Assembly: GCF_014205015.1 (NCBI RefSeq)
Contig: NZ_JACHMO010000001.1
Span: forward strand, 1,240,001 to 1,304,000
From: Saccharothrix ecbatanensis
Lineage (GTDB): Bacteria > Actinomycetota > Actinomycetes > Mycobacteriales > Pseudonocardiaceae
Reading direction: 5' to 3'
Length of the DNA stretch: 64,000 bases
Part shown: one piece after another, positions 1 to 8,527 of the stretch
How the letters are laid out: the number at the start of each line of letters is the position of its first letter
How positions within the stretch are numbered: the stretch's first letter is position 1
Translations under genes and position numbers: made by a program
The notes under the pieces: model-generated
Told to the model about the DNA's origin: nothing
The model's input: the letters and a program-made list of their open reading frames with translations, nothing else
Databases searched by the model: none

Positions 1-2099
1 GTCTGGGTCTGCCAGCCGGTCCACTTACCGCCGGCGAGGGTGGTGTTGTAGTGGTTCGACATGGCCACGTCGTCGGCGAGGCGTGCTTCGGCCGTGGCGG
101 CGAGGTCGTTGGTGGCGGCGCGTCCCTGGGTGGCGTACCAGCGGTTGACGAACTGCGCCCGGCGCAGTTCGTACATGTTGGCGGTGGCCTTGGTCGCGTA
201 CAGCACGAGTTGGTAGTAGGCGTCGCGGTCGGCGGTCGGCAGGGTCTGGTTCACCGCCTCGGCCTTCGCCGCGAGCTCCCGCCACTCGGCGGTGACCCGG
301 TCGAGCTCGCCGTAGTTCTCGATGCTGTACGGCGTCATCGCGTCGTCGGTGCCGTAGGTGCCGTTGGCGTTGCGGTTGTAGCGCCGGTTGGTGGCCTCGG
401 GCTTGCGCCGCGCCTGCAACTGCCCATAGGAGTGCAGGACCTCGGCGATCCCCGGCGCGGCCTGGTTGCCGAAGTTCTGGGCGGCGTACTTCCGGGTCCA
501 GTCGTCGATGCCGTCGGCGGGGATGGAGGACGGGTTCCAGGCGTAGTCGAGGAAGAACTGGGTGGGTGCTTCCTCGTTCTTGAGGTCGCCGACGTTGACC
601 ACCCACAGCCGGTCGATGCCGGACTTGTAGGAGAGGTTGAGCTGTTCGCGGGTGTTGGCCAGGTTGATCGTGTCGACCCACTTGTAGTTGCGGCCGCCGC
701 CGACGTAATCGAAGTGGTAGTACAGGCCGTAGCCGCCGGCGCGTGGCGGCAGGGAGGCGTCGGGGACCTTGCGCATGTTGCCCCAGTTGTCGTCCGCGAA
801 GACCACGGTGACGTCGTCGGGCGGGCGCATGCCGGCGTCCCAGTACTGCTGGACTTCCTTGTAGAGCGTGAAGACCTGTGGGATCTCGGTGATCGGCTTG
901 GTGGTCTCCTCGTCGAGGATGCGCCGTTGGTCGGCGATGATCTGTTCCATGACGTCGCGGCCGGCGTCGGGGTTGGGGCGGTCGCCGTCGCCGCGCATGC
1001 CGAGGGTGACCACGCCCTCGAAGTCCTCCTGCTCCATGCGCTTGACGCCGTCACGCCAGTACTGCTGGAGCGCTGCCTTGTTGGTGGTGTAGCTCCAGTC
1101 GCCGTTGCCGCCGTAGGGGTCGGTGTCGGGCTTGGCGTGCCGGACCCACTCCTCGATGCCGCGCATCATCGGCGCTTCGTGCGAGGTGCCCATCACGACG
1201 CCGTACCGGCTTGCGGTGGCGTGGTTCTGCGGGTCGTCCTCGGCGAAAGCCCTACCCCACACCGTCGGCCACAGGTAGTTGGCCTTGAGCCGCAACATGG
1301 CCTCGAAGACCTTCTCGTAGTACTTGTGGTTCAGGCCGTAGGGGAAACCGGGCGCCAGACCCGGGCCGAAGGTCCTGGGGGCCCAGTTGCCGGTGGAGGG
1401 GTTCTCGTCGTTGATGAACACGCCCCGGTACTTCACCGCCGGCGTGCCCTGGGTGTGACGGCCGGGTCGGACGTACACGGCGCTGTGCTTGCGCGCGGGC
1501 ACGTCGTCGAAGTAGTGCCACGGGGACACGCCGATGCGGCGGGAGAGGTCGTAGACCCCGAAGATCGTGCCGCGCTGGTCGCTGCCGGCGATCACCAGGG
1601 CACGGCGCACGCCGGGCAGCGGGTTGTTCACCACCTGCTGCAGCGAGGTCTCCCACTTGCCTCGGATGCCCTCGACGTCCAGCTTGCCGTTGGACACCAG
1701 TCGGTCGATGAGCGCGCTGCGCCCGATCGTGCCGACCAGGACCGGTTCGCCGGAGGTGGGGACGGTGGTGGACACGGTCGGCTGGACGTCGGTGACGCGC
1801 TTGACGTCGTCACGCAGGTCGCCCACCACCCGCACGACACCGGCGTGGTCACCGCCGTCCACGAACAGCGGTGCCGCCTTGCCGTTCGCGGCGAGCGTGA
1901 AACCGCCGCCGACCGGGCTGAACGAGACGTACTCGCCGTCGGGGGCCGCCGCCGCCTCCGGTGCCTGCGCGGCGATGAGCACCGGCGGTATCACCGCTGT
2001 CAGGAGCGCGGCGGCCATGAAGACGGACCTGGTGCGTGTCGACCTGGACCATCGTCGCCGTCGTGACACGGCGTTGTTCGGGCTCGGCAGGGATTTCAT
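1..2099 (-). CDS. GH115-family xylan alpha-glucuronidase, secreted (3' end outside window)
   Basis: About 699 N-terminal residues are visible and the reading frame runs off the left edge without a stop. The ATG at 2099 is preceded by GGAGG with a short spacer. The protein begins with an Arg-rich stretch, a hydrophobic segment and an Ala-rich cleavage region (residues 1-45), so it is predicted to be exported. The following sequence (DGEYVSFSPVGGGFTLAANG, then RRALVIAGSDQRGTIFGVYD and the SPWHYFDDVP block) matches the GH115 layout, a family that removes 4-O-methylglucuronic acid from xylan. GH115 proteins are usually 900-1,000 residues, so roughly a quarter is missing. It diverges from a LacI regulator and the gap between them holds palindromic operators, suggesting substrate-induced control. 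Family assignment is by recognition, not by search. Confidence 0.82.
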   Translation of the reverse strand, partial: MKSLPSPNNAVSRRRRWSRSTRTRSVFMAAALLTAVIPPVLIAAQAPEAAAAPDGEYVSFSPVGGGFTLAANGKAAPLFVDGGDHAGVVRVVGDLRDDVKRVTDVQPTVSTTVPTSGEPVLVGTIGRSALIDRLVSNGKLDVEGIRGKWETSLQQVVNNPLPGVRRALVIAGSDQRGTIFGVYDLSRRIGVSPWHYFDDVPARKHSAVYVRPGRHTQGTPAVKYRGVFINDENPSTGNWAPRTFGPGLAPGFPYGLNHKYYEKVFEAMLRLKANYLWPTVWGRAFAEDDPQNHATASRYGVVMGTSHEAPMMRGIEEWVRHAKPDTDPYGGNGDWSYTTNKAALQQYWRDGVKRMEQEDFEGVVTLGMRGDGDRPNPDAGRDVMEQIIADQRRILDEETTKPITEIPQVFTLYKEVQQYWDAGMRPPDDVTVVFADDNWGNMRKVPDASLPPRAGGYGLYYHFDYVGGGRNYKWVDTINLANTREQLNLSYKSGIDRLWVVNVGDLKNEEAPTQFFLDYAWNPSSIPADGIDDWTRKYAAQNFGNQAAPGIAEVLHSYGQLQARRKPEATNRRYNRNANGTYGTDDAMTPYSIENYGELDRVTAEWRELAAKAEAVNQTLPTADRDAYYQLVLYATKATANMYELRRAQFVNRWYATQGRAATNDLAATAEARLADDVAMSNHYNTTLAGGKWTGWQTQ

Positions 2100-2194
2100 G
2101 GAACCTCCGTAGCGGCGTTGCTTCGGTGCGGTGTGGGCGGAATCCGGGCCGTCGGTGACGGCGGTTGCCTTGGGCTGACCAGCTCTGGAACGTC

Positions 2195-2286
2195 CTGGAA
2201 TCGTTTCCAGCGTGTGTTGCGGGCTTCTGGCCTGTCAAGACGCGCGAAACTGTTTCGAAGGATTGACAACTTCGGGAATGGATTCC
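2195..2286. promoter_or_regulatory. Cluster of LacI-type palindromes between GH115 and lacI genes
   Basis: Three dyads lie in the divergent intergenic region: CTGGAATCGTTTCCAG at 2195-2210 (arms CTGGAA and TTCCAG with CG at the centre), CGAAACTGTTTCG at 2245-2257, and GGAATGGATTCC at 2275-2286, which covers the lacI start. A palindrome with a central CG step is the usual operator form for LacI-family proteins. The likeliest reader is the LacI regulator encoded immediately downstream, which would repress both the GH115 gene and itself. Confidence 0.6.
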
Positions 2287-3285
2287 AGACTCGGTGGCGT
2301 GGCGGTGACGATCAAGGACGTGGCGCGGCTGGCCGGGGTGTCGGCCTCGTCGGTTTGTCGCACCCTCGCCGCGCCGGACGACGTCCGCCCGGACACGCGG
2401 GAACGGGTGCAGCGTGCCGTCGCCGAGCTGGGCTATTACCCGAACCGGGCCGCACGGGGTCTCATCACGGGGCGTACCGGGAACCTCGGGTTGATCGTGC
2501 CCGATATCGCCAACCCGTTCTTCCCCGACATCATCAAGGCCGCCGAGGCGAGGGCCCGCGAACTCGATTACGCGGTGTTCCTGGCCGACACCGACGAGGA
2601 CCCGGCGGCGGAGATGGGGTTGATCCGGGCGATGTCCAAGCAGGTGGACGGATTCCTGCTGGTGTCCGCGCGGTGCAGCGACGAGGAACTGCGTTCGGTG
2701 TACGACGACATGCCCGTGGTCGTGGTGCAGCGCTGCGTCCGCCACGTGCCCGCCGTGACTTTCGACGACCACGACGGCATCCGGCAGGCGGTGGGGCACC
2801 TGGCGACGCTGGGCCACCGCCGCGTCGCCTATGTCGCCGGTCCGCGCACGTCGTGGAGCAACAAGGAACGACAGCGCATTCTGCGTTCGACCACCTCGGC
2901 GGCGGGCATCGAACTGGTCGACACCGGCCACGCCGCGCCGACCCTCGACGGTGGCACGGCGGTGGCGGACCTGGTCCTGGCGACCCGTGCGACCGCGGTC
3001 ATGGCCTTCAACGACATGATGGCGTTGGGCCTGCTCAGGCGGTTCCGGGCGTTGGGCGTGGACGTGCCCGGCGACATCAGCGTCGTCGGGTTCGACGACA
3101 TCCCCCTCGCCGAACTGGTCGACCCACCGCTGACCACCATCAGCCTGGCCAAGCAGCGGGTCGGCCGGGCGGGCGTCGACATGCTGATCGGCCTGCTGGA
3201 CGGCCGGCTGGACCGCGCACCGCGCACGATCCTGCCGACCCAGCTCACCGTGCGCGCCTCCACCGGTCCCGCGCGCCGCGACTGA
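2278..3285 (+). CDS. LacI-family transcriptional regulator
   Basis: The N-terminus holds the LacI helix-turn-helix (TIKDVARLAGVSASSVCRTL) followed by the hinge (ELGYYPNRAARGL), and residues 65 to the end form the periplasmic-binding-like sensor with the typical TGNLGLIVPDIANPFF opening and VVGFDDIPLAELVDPPLTTI near the C-terminus. The length (335 residues) is normal. ATG 2278 is chosen because little in-frame sequence above it looks coding; a GTG a few codons later is possible and the ribosome site is weak (GAAGGA, 15 bases upstream). It diverges from the GH115 gene, so its effector is probably a xylan or glucuronoxylan oligosaccharide; this is inference from context. The transcript ends at a strong hairpin just past the stop codon. 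Confidence 0.9.
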   Translation: MDSRLGGVAVTIKDVARLAGVSASSVCRTLAAPDDVRPDTRERVQRAVAELGYYPNRAARGLITGRTGNLGLIVPDIANPFFPDIIKAAEARARELDYAVFLADTDEDPAAEMGLIRAMSKQVDGFLLVSARCSDEELRSVYDDMPVVVVQRCVRHVPAVTFDDHDGIRQAVGHLATLGHRRVAYVAGPRTSWSNKERQRILRSTTSAAGIELVDTGHAAPTLDGGTAVADLVLATRATAVMAFNDMMALGLLRRFRALGVDVPGDISVVGFDDIPLAELVDPPLTTISLAKQRVGRAGVDMLIGLLDGRLDRAPRTILPTQLTVRASTGPARRD

Positions 3286-3292
3286 CTGCCAC

Positions 3293-3343
3293 GCACGCGG
3301 ACAACGGCGGGATCGTTCGCCGATCCCGCTGTTGTCCGCGTGC
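3293..3343 (+). terminator. Long hairpin terminator after lacI
   Basis: A 23-bp stem (3293-3315 with 3321-3343) closes a 5-base loop, with a single G-T wobble. It begins 8 bases after the lacI stop. There is no U tract, as is common for actinomycete terminators. Confidence 0.75.
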
Positions 3344-3372
3344 CTTCCGGAGCAGCCCAGGCGACCGAACCG

Positions 3373-3537
3373 CTAGGAGGACACGTCCTCGCCCCGTGAC
3401 GCGGCGGGCACGTCGGCCGGGCGCGGTGTCAGGGCCGCTTTCTCCTCGGTGGTGAACGGGGGTTCGGTCAGGGCGGGGGAGGGCTTGGCCCGGCGCGCGT
3501 CCAGGAGGATTCCCGGTTTCACCAGGGCCGCCCGTGG
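3373..3537 (-). pseudogene. Short minus-strand coding-like remnant, unrecognised
   Basis: The frame is open from 3537 down to a TAG at 3373-3375, and a GTG at 3522 would give 49 residues. The codons show strong third-position G/C and the peptide (KPGILLDARRAKPSP, then TEEKAALTPRPADV) reads like a protein tail rather than a random frame. No ribosome site precedes the GTG and no family is recognised. It could be the 3' end of a lost gene or a small real ORF. Apart from this and the lacI hairpin, I see nothing else in 3286-3580; 3581-3621 holds the start region of the protease gene. Confidence 0.2.
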
Positions 3538-3621
3538 TCACCGTTAACCGGTGTCCACTAATGGTCCATATCCAGGGACTTCCGCTGACGCTTACGTTAG
3601 TGGCTTTGGAGGGAGAAGATC

Positions 3622-4515
3622 ATGACCTTCCCTGCTGTGCGTCGGATGGCGGTGGCCGTGCTGGCGGCCGGTCTCGTGTTCGCCTCGGCCGGGCCGGTGT
3701 CCGGGGAGCCGGACGGGGTCGGGTCGGCGGTCGCCAAGGAGCGGTTGGACCGGGGGGCTGCGACGCGGCCTCAGTCGGTCACCGCGTGGCACGTCGACGC
3801 CGCGGCCAAGGCGGTGGTGGTGTCCGTGCACGGCTCCGCCGCAGGTGTCGTCGAGTGGGCCGGCGGACTTGGTGCCGGCGCGGTCACCGTCGAGCACGTC
3901 GCCGAGGCGCCCCGTCCGGTGTGGGATCTCATTGCCGGGCAGTCGATCCACAGCGTCGGTGCGCGGTGCACGTTGGGGTTCAACGCCCGTTCGGGTTCCG
4001 CTCGCTTCATCGTGTCCGCCGGGCACTGCGTGAGCGTGGGCAGCGATTGGCACGGCGTCGGCGGCTACATCGGCCCGAGCGGCGGCTCGTCGTTCCCGGG
4101 CAACGACTACGGGCTCATCAGGGTGGCGTCGGCCGCCGCGGTGTCCACCCCGCTGGTCGATCGCTATGCCGTCGGCGCCGACGTCACCATCACCGGCGTC
4201 ACGAACCCGTCCGTCGGCATGTCCGTGTGCTACTCCAGCCCGGTCACGGGGTGGCGGTGCGGCAGCATCACCGGCGTCAACCAGACGGTGTGCTACCCGC
4301 AAGGCTGCGTGAACCAGCTCGCCCGCACGACCATGTGCCCGGAGCCGGGCGCCTCCGGGGCGCCGGTGGTCACCAACCCCGGCTCGGGCGCCACGGTTCG
4401 GGCGGTCGGGTTGGTGTCGGGCGGATCAGGGAACTGCACGTCCGGCGGCACCACCTGGATCCAGCCGGTTTCCGAGCCCCTCGCGGCGTACGGGCTGACC
4501 CTGTACACCGGTTGA
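3622..4515 (+). CDS. Secreted S1-family (streptogrisin/alpha-lytic-like) serine protease with altered Ser motif
   Basis: This 297-residue protein has a signal peptide (residues 1-28), a short pro-region (about 29-105) and a chymotrypsin-fold domain. The catalytic residues by position are His135 (SAGHC), Asp162 (GNDYGL) and Ser245. The Ser sits in EPGASGAP rather than the canonical GDSGGP, so the Asp before Ser and the second Gly after it are both Ala. Six of the cysteines fall at places compatible with the disulfides of the family. GGAGGGAGAAG lies just before the ATG. The gene stands alone between a terminator region and a convergent exporter gene. The fold call is firm; normal proteolytic activity is less certain because of the motif changes. 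Confidence 0.85.
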   Translation: MTFPAVRRMAVAVLAAGLVFASAGPVSGEPDGVGSAVAKERLDRGAATRPQSVTAWHVDAAAKAVVVSVHGSAAGVVEWAGGLGAGAVTVEHVAEAPRPVWDLIAGQSIHSVGARCTLGFNARSGSARFIVSAGHCVSVGSDWHGVGGYIGPSGGSSFPGNDYGLIRVASAAAVSTPLVDRYAVGADVTITGVTNPSVGMSVCYSSPVTGWRCGSITGVNQTVCYPQGCVNQLARTTMCPEPGASGAPVVTNPGSGATVRAVGLVSGGSGNCTSGGTTWIQPVSEPLAAYGLTLYTG

Positions 4516-4542
4516 CCCACGTGTCCAGGCAGCTGCGGCAGA

Positions 4543-6396
4543 TCAGAGACGGAACGGCTTGGCGCCCACCGGGTCCGGCTCGTCGGGGACCTCCTCGTCG
4601 GGGACCTCCTCGTCGAGGAAGCCGCCGGACTGGTGGCGCCACAGCTTCGCGTACGCGCCGTCGAGGTCGAGCAGTTCGGCGTGCGTGCCCTGTTCGACTA
4701 TCCGGCCTTGGTCGAGCACGATCAGCCGGTCCATCCGCACGACGGTGCTCAGCCGGTGTGCCACGACGAGCGCGGTGCGGCCTTCCATGAGCTGCCACAG
4801 CGCCTGCTGGACCAACACCTCGCTTTCCGAGTCCAACGCGCTGGTCGCCTCGTCGAGCAGCAGGATCGGCGCGTCGCGCACGATCGCGCGGGCCAGCGCG
4901 ACCCGCTGCCGCTGACCGCCGGACAGCTTGACACCGCGTTCGCCGACCATCGTGTCGAACCCGTCGGGCAGCGCGTCCGCGAACTCCGTGACGTGGGCGG
5001 CTTGGGCGGCGCGGCGGATCTCGGCCTCGGTGGCGCCCGGCCGTGCGAACGCGATGTTCTCGCGCAGCGTGCGGTGGAACATGGCCGGGTCCTGCGGCAC
5101 GTACGCGATCAGGCTGCGCAGGTCGGCTTGGCGCAGGCGCGAGATGTCCTGGCCGCCGATGAGGATGCGGCCTTCGTTGATGTCCATCAGCCGCAGCAAC
5201 AACCGGGTGAGCGTGGTCTTGCCGCCTCCGGAGCGGCCGACCAGTCCGACCCGGGTGCCCGCCGGGATGTCGAGGTCGAGCCCGGTGAACAGCGGCCTGC
5301 CGCCGTTGTGCGCGAAGACCACTCGGTCGAACCTGATCCGGGAGTCCTTGACGCGCAACGGTTCCGGCTGCTCCGGGTCGACCACGGTCGGCTGGTCGAG
5401 CAGCAGTTCGGTGAACTGGGCGGCCTCGGTGAGCGCGCTCTCGAACTGCCGGTAGATTTGGTTGAACTCGAACATGATCCGTGTCGCGTTGGCGAAGTAG
5501 GTGAACGTCACCACGGTCGCCTCCACGCCGAGCCCGCCGCTGACGCCGACGGCGATCGCGAGGCCCAACGCGCTGGTGAGCACGGACATCGGCGCGATGA
5601 TGGTGTCGATGCGCAGGTTGCCGTAGTCCCACGACCTCATCGCCAGCGTCCGGCTCTCGGCGGCGCGGCTCCGGTGCTCCGCGCCCTCGCGCTGCTCGGC
5701 GGCGAACGCCCGCACCGAGTCCATGTTCGTGAGCGCGTCGGAGACGTGGCCGGCTACCCGCGCGTAGGCGGCCTCACGCTGGTCGACCAGCTGCTGGCGG
5801 CGGCGGACGAGCGGCACGACACCGAATCCCGTGCCGAGGATCAGACCGAGCAGCACCACGACGAGCAGCGGGTTGTAGCTCCACAGCACGACGCACGCGA
5901 AGCCCAGCGGGAGGAGGTTGCCGACGACCTTGAACACCGCCGTGTCCACGAACTGCTCGAAGCGGGACGCGAAGCTCAGCACCCGTTTGGTGAGCGACCC
6001 CGCGAAGTTGTCGTGGAAGAACGCCGCGTCCTTGCCGAGCAGCGCGTCCATGCCGAAGACGGACAGGTGCTCGATCCCACGCGCGTCCACGCGGTTGAGG
6101 CAGTGGACGCCGATGCGCCACAGCAGTTCCGCGAACAGCATCACGCCGCCGAAGGTCAGCACGTACGGCAGCACGGTGGCGAGGCTCGTGTCGCCGCCCT
6201 CCGCGAGCCGCCCGATGAGCGCGCCCACGGCCAGCGGCGCGAGGTACATCTGGCACGTGACGCCCAGCGCGGGCAGGGTGAGCGCGCCGACGGCGATGAA
6301 CCGGTGCCGCAGCAACTCCTTGGTGTACAGGCGCAGGGCGAGCAACACCGCCTTCTTGCCGGTGCCGTGGGGTTTTTCCGAGCTTGGCGCAGCCAT
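4543..6396 (-). CDS. ABC exporter, fused membrane and ATPase domains
   Basis: The 617-residue product has an N-terminal six-helix exporter domain (about 20-330) followed by an ATPase domain. Walker A (GRSGGGKTT, near residue 386), the signature LSGGQRQR (near 490) and Walker B (ILLLDEATSALD, near 512) are all intact. This is the layout of half-size multidrug or lipid exporters that work as homodimers. The ATG at 6396 follows GGGAGGGAGTCGA; frames open further upstream lack a ribosome site. The C-terminus ends in an acidic tail with a tandem DEEVP repeat, encoded by two copies of a 15-base unit at about 4580-4612. It diverges from a quinone oxidoreductase gene. Substrate unknown. Confidence 0.9.
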   Translation of the reverse strand: MAAPSSEKPHGTGKKAVLLALRLYTKELLRHRFIAVGALTLPALGVTCQMYLAPLAVGALIGRLAEGGDTSLATVLPYVLTFGGVMLFAELLWRIGVHCLNRVDARGIEHLSVFGMDALLGKDAAFFHDNFAGSLTKRVLSFASRFEQFVDTAVFKVVGNLLPLGFACVVLWSYNPLLVVVLLGLILGTGFGVVPLVRRRQQLVDQREAAYARVAGHVSDALTNMDSVRAFAAEQREGAEHRSRAAESRTLAMRSWDYGNLRIDTIIAPMSVLTSALGLAIAVGVSGGLGVEATVVTFTYFANATRIMFEFNQIYRQFESALTEAAQFTELLLDQPTVVDPEQPEPLRVKDSRIRFDRVVFAHNGGRPLFTGLDLDIPAGTRVGLVGRSGGGKTTLTRLLLRLMDINEGRILIGGQDISRLRQADLRSLIAYVPQDPAMFHRTLRENIAFARPGATEAEIRRAAQAAHVTEFADALPDGFDTMVGERGVKLSGGQRQRVALARAIVRDAPILLLDEATSALDSESEVLVQQALWQLMEGRTALVVAHRLSTVVRMDRLIVLDQGRIVEQGTHAELLDLDGAYAKLWRHQSGGFLDEEVPDEEVPDEPDPVGAKPFRL

Positions 6397-6500
6397 TCGA
6401 CTCCCTCCCCTGGCACCTTGGCCGTGTCGATGTTGCCCTAGCGGGCCGGGTGACGGCGACCGATTAACGCCCGCACGCCCCCGTCTGGAGTAAAAGATTA

Positions 6501-6541
6501 TTGACATGATGTCTGCTGAGCTTTACAGTCGGCGATGTCAA
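6501..6541 (+). promoter_or_regulatory. Promoter for oxidoreductase gene with overlapping dyads
   Basis: TTGACA (6501-6506) and TACAGT (6524-6529) are separated by 17 bases, a good match to a housekeeping sigma promoter reading right. The -35 overlaps the palindrome GACATGATGTC (6503-6513), and TTGACAT at 6501-6507 is mirrored by ATGTCAA at 6535-6541. A repressor site over the promoter is likely; no regulator gene lies next to it. Confidence 0.55.
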
Positions 6542-6589
6542 ACTTGCTTTACATTGCGGACGTTTCCAGTGCCCGGACGGGGAGAGATC

Positions 6590-7552
6590 ATGAAGGCGAT
6601 CGTGTACGACAGGTACGGCCCGGCCGACGTGTTGCGGCTCGCCGACATCGACAAGCCGGAGCCTGGCGACGACGAGGTGCTCGTGCGGGTCCACGCGGCC
6701 GGGGTGGACTACGGGGTGTGGCACGTCATGACCGGGCTGCCGCTCTTGGTCCGTGCGGCCTTGGGCTTGCGCAGACCCAGGAACCCCGTGCTGGGGCGGG
6801 ATGTCGCGGGGACGGTCGAGGCGCTCGGCGCCAACGTGACGACGTTCCGGGTCGGTGACGAGGTGTTCGGCACGTGCGGCGGCTCGTTCGCCGAGTACGC
6901 GTGCGTGCCGGTGGCGAGATGCGTGCCGAAGCCGTCGAACCTGACGCTCGAACAGGCGGCTGCCGTCCCGGTCTCGGGCCTCACCGCGCTGCACAGCCTG
7001 CGTGACGCCGTGCGGACCGGCGACAAGGTCCTGGTCATCGGCGCGGGCGGCGGGGTGGGCACGTTCGCGGTGCAGCTGGCGAAGGCGTACGGCGCCTCGG
7101 TGACCGGCGTGTGCAGCACCGGCAAGGTCGACCTGGTCCGTTCGATCGGCGCGGACGACGTTGTCGACTACACCAAGGCGGATTTCGCCGACGGGACGCG
7201 GCACTGGGACCTGATCCTCGACACCGGCGGGATGCGACGGCTGTCCCACCTGCGCCGCGCCCTCACCCCACGTGGCCGGCTGATCCTCGTGGGCGGCGAG
7301 GGAGGCGGCCGGTGGCTCGGCGGAATGGACCGCGCTCTCCGGGCGATCCTGTTGTCCCCCTTCGTGAGCCAGCGCCTGGGCGGCGTGCTCTCCGTGGAGC
7401 GCGGCGAGGACATCGAGGAACTGCGCACGCTCGTCGAGGCCGGCAAGCTGACCCCGGTAATCGACCGCACGTTCCCTCTCGCCGACACCGCCCAAGCCAT
7501 CCGCTACCTGGCGGAAGGCCGCGCTCGGGGCAAGATCGTCATCACCATCTGA
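6590..7552 (+). CDS. Zinc-free quinone oxidoreductase-like NAD(P)H-dependent MDR protein
   Basis: The 320-residue protein has the medium-chain dehydrogenase/reductase layout: a GroES-like N-domain (MKAIVYDRYGPADVLRL, DEVLVRVHAAGVDYG) and a Rossmann domain with VLVIGAGGGVGTFAVQLAKA at about 145-165. The catalytic and structural zinc ligands of alcohol dehydrogenases are missing, as in the quinone oxidoreductase branch. The ATG at 6590 follows GGGGAGAGATC. It faces an ABC exporter across a shared promoter region, so a joint role in handling a reactive small molecule is plausible. Substrate cannot be told from the sequence. Confidence 0.88.
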   Translation: MKAIVYDRYGPADVLRLADIDKPEPGDDEVLVRVHAAGVDYGVWHVMTGLPLLVRAALGLRRPRNPVLGRDVAGTVEALGANVTTFRVGDEVFGTCGGSFAEYACVPVARCVPKPSNLTLEQAAAVPVSGLTALHSLRDAVRTGDKVLVIGAGGGVGTFAVQLAKAYGASVTGVCSTGKVDLVRSIGADDVVDYTKADFADGTRHWDLILDTGGMRRLSHLRRALTPRGRLILVGGEGGGRWLGGMDRALRAILLSPFVSQRLGGVLSVERGEDIEELRTLVEAGKLTPVIDRTFPLADTAQAIRYLAEGRARGKIVITI

Positions 7553-7615
7553 GAACGCTTGCGGTGCGGCCACCGAGATCTCCTGCTGCTCGGTTGGTCG
7601 ACGGCGCGGAGCTTC

Positions 7616-8377
7616 TCAACGATGGGTGACGGCCGGCGGTGTCCAGCGGCTCAGGAAGGGGTCTCCCAGGGCGGTGAGTGGGCTGCAGAGGGTCTGGCCG
7701 TGAAGGGTGAACAGGTCGTCGCGTGAGGCGAACCGGCCGAGGTCGGTGAGCACGGTCGCGGACAAGTCGCAGGCCGACGGCATCCCCGGCGAGCAGGTCT
7801 GGCCGTCCCAGTCCACCGCGGTTCGCGCTACGGCGTCGAACAGCGTCTCACCGCCCGCGTTGCTGAACCCGGACCCGCCGGAGGACTCCATCTCCGACAA
7901 CGTCCCGAACAGTTCGCTGACCTGGACCCACTCCTGCTCCACCCGGAACTCCGGCCACGCCAGGAGAACCCGTGCCGGCACGAGGAACGGCACCTGGGGG
8001 AACCGCGGATACCAGAACCGCCCGTCGACAACGAGCCCCCGTACGCGCGTCGCGATCCCGTGAGTGCGCGCGAGACCTTCGAGAACCGCCATCCGCTGGC
8101 TGCACGACCCCCGCCCCCGACTGAGAGTGCGCGAAATCGGCTGCACGTCGTTCACCGCGTACACCGGTCGTACCGTGCTCGCGACGAGCTGGTGCGCCTC
8201 CTTCAACGCGGTGACGGGGTCGCTGTGCCAGAGCGGTGTGATCTGCTCTGCCATCGAACGGACCAGCGGGTGGTCCCAGTCGAGAATCGGTGTCGGGTCG
8301 ACGCCGCCGTCCACCGCCTCGGAGTCCTCCCCGGGCAGATGCCGACGCCACCAGGGAGTGACAAGTAAACAGGTCAT
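7616..8377 (-). CDS. Transglutaminase-like domain protein, function unknown
   Basis: Translation from the ATG at 8377 gives 253 residues; a longer frame could begin at 8425 or 8434. The shorter start is preferred because GGAGG lies 11 bases before it. Residues about 85-125 (RGRGSCSQRMAVLEGLART followed by HGIATRVRGLVVDG) resemble the Cys-containing core of transglutaminase-like proteins, with Cys92 in the nucleophile position. The His and Asp expected after it are not obvious: the segment reads RFWYPRF where an HAW-type motif would sit. It converges with the oxidoreductase gene and lies downstream of the pectate lyase terminator. Role unknown. Confidence 0.6.
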   Translation of the reverse strand: MTCLLVTPWWRRHLPGEDSEAVDGGVDPTPILDWDHPLVRSMAEQITPLWHSDPVTALKEAHQLVASTVRPVYAVNDVQPISRTLSRGRGSCSQRMAVLEGLARTHGIATRVRGLVVDGRFWYPRFPQVPFLVPARVLLAWPEFRVEQEWVQVSELFGTLSEMESSGGSGFSNAGGETLFDAVARTAVDWDGQTCSPGMPSACDLSATVLTDLGRFASRDDLFTLHGQTLCSPLTALGDPFLSRWTPPAVTHR

Positions 8378-8386
8378 CTTGTCACT
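8357..8386. promoter_or_regulatory. Inverted repeat bracketing a start codon
   Basis: AGTGACAAG (8357-8365) and CTTGTCACT (8378-8386) are perfect 9-base arms around a 12-base spacer. On the minus strand the repeat spans the ribosome-site side and the start codon at 8377. It could be a repressor operator, or an mRNA hairpin that presents the start codon in its loop. Confidence 0.4.
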
Positions 8387-8474
8387 GTCCTCCGCCCTTG
8401 GGACACGGGCAACGACAGTTGACATACGCCTCAATCGTGCAGTCGCGCTGAGAGTCGTCCAGAACGATGCCGAG

Positions 8475-8513
8475 ACGGCGGCTACCGGGCCGGTGTGGCT
8501 CGGTAGCCGCCGT
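8475..8513 (-). terminator. Hairpin terminator after pectate lyase gene
   Basis: A perfect 13-bp stem (ACGGCGGCTACCG at 8475-8487 with its complement at 8501-8513) and a 13-base loop lie 15 bases past the stop codon of the minus-strand lyase gene. Confidence 0.65.
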
Positions 8514-8527
8514 GCGAAGCGCTGCTG

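Noticed and set aside
51..2066. Long open frame on the plus strand across the GH115 gene
   Set aside because: It is the antisense shadow of a high-GC gene: no ribosome site, no recognised domain, and the minus-strand frame has clear GH115 motifs.
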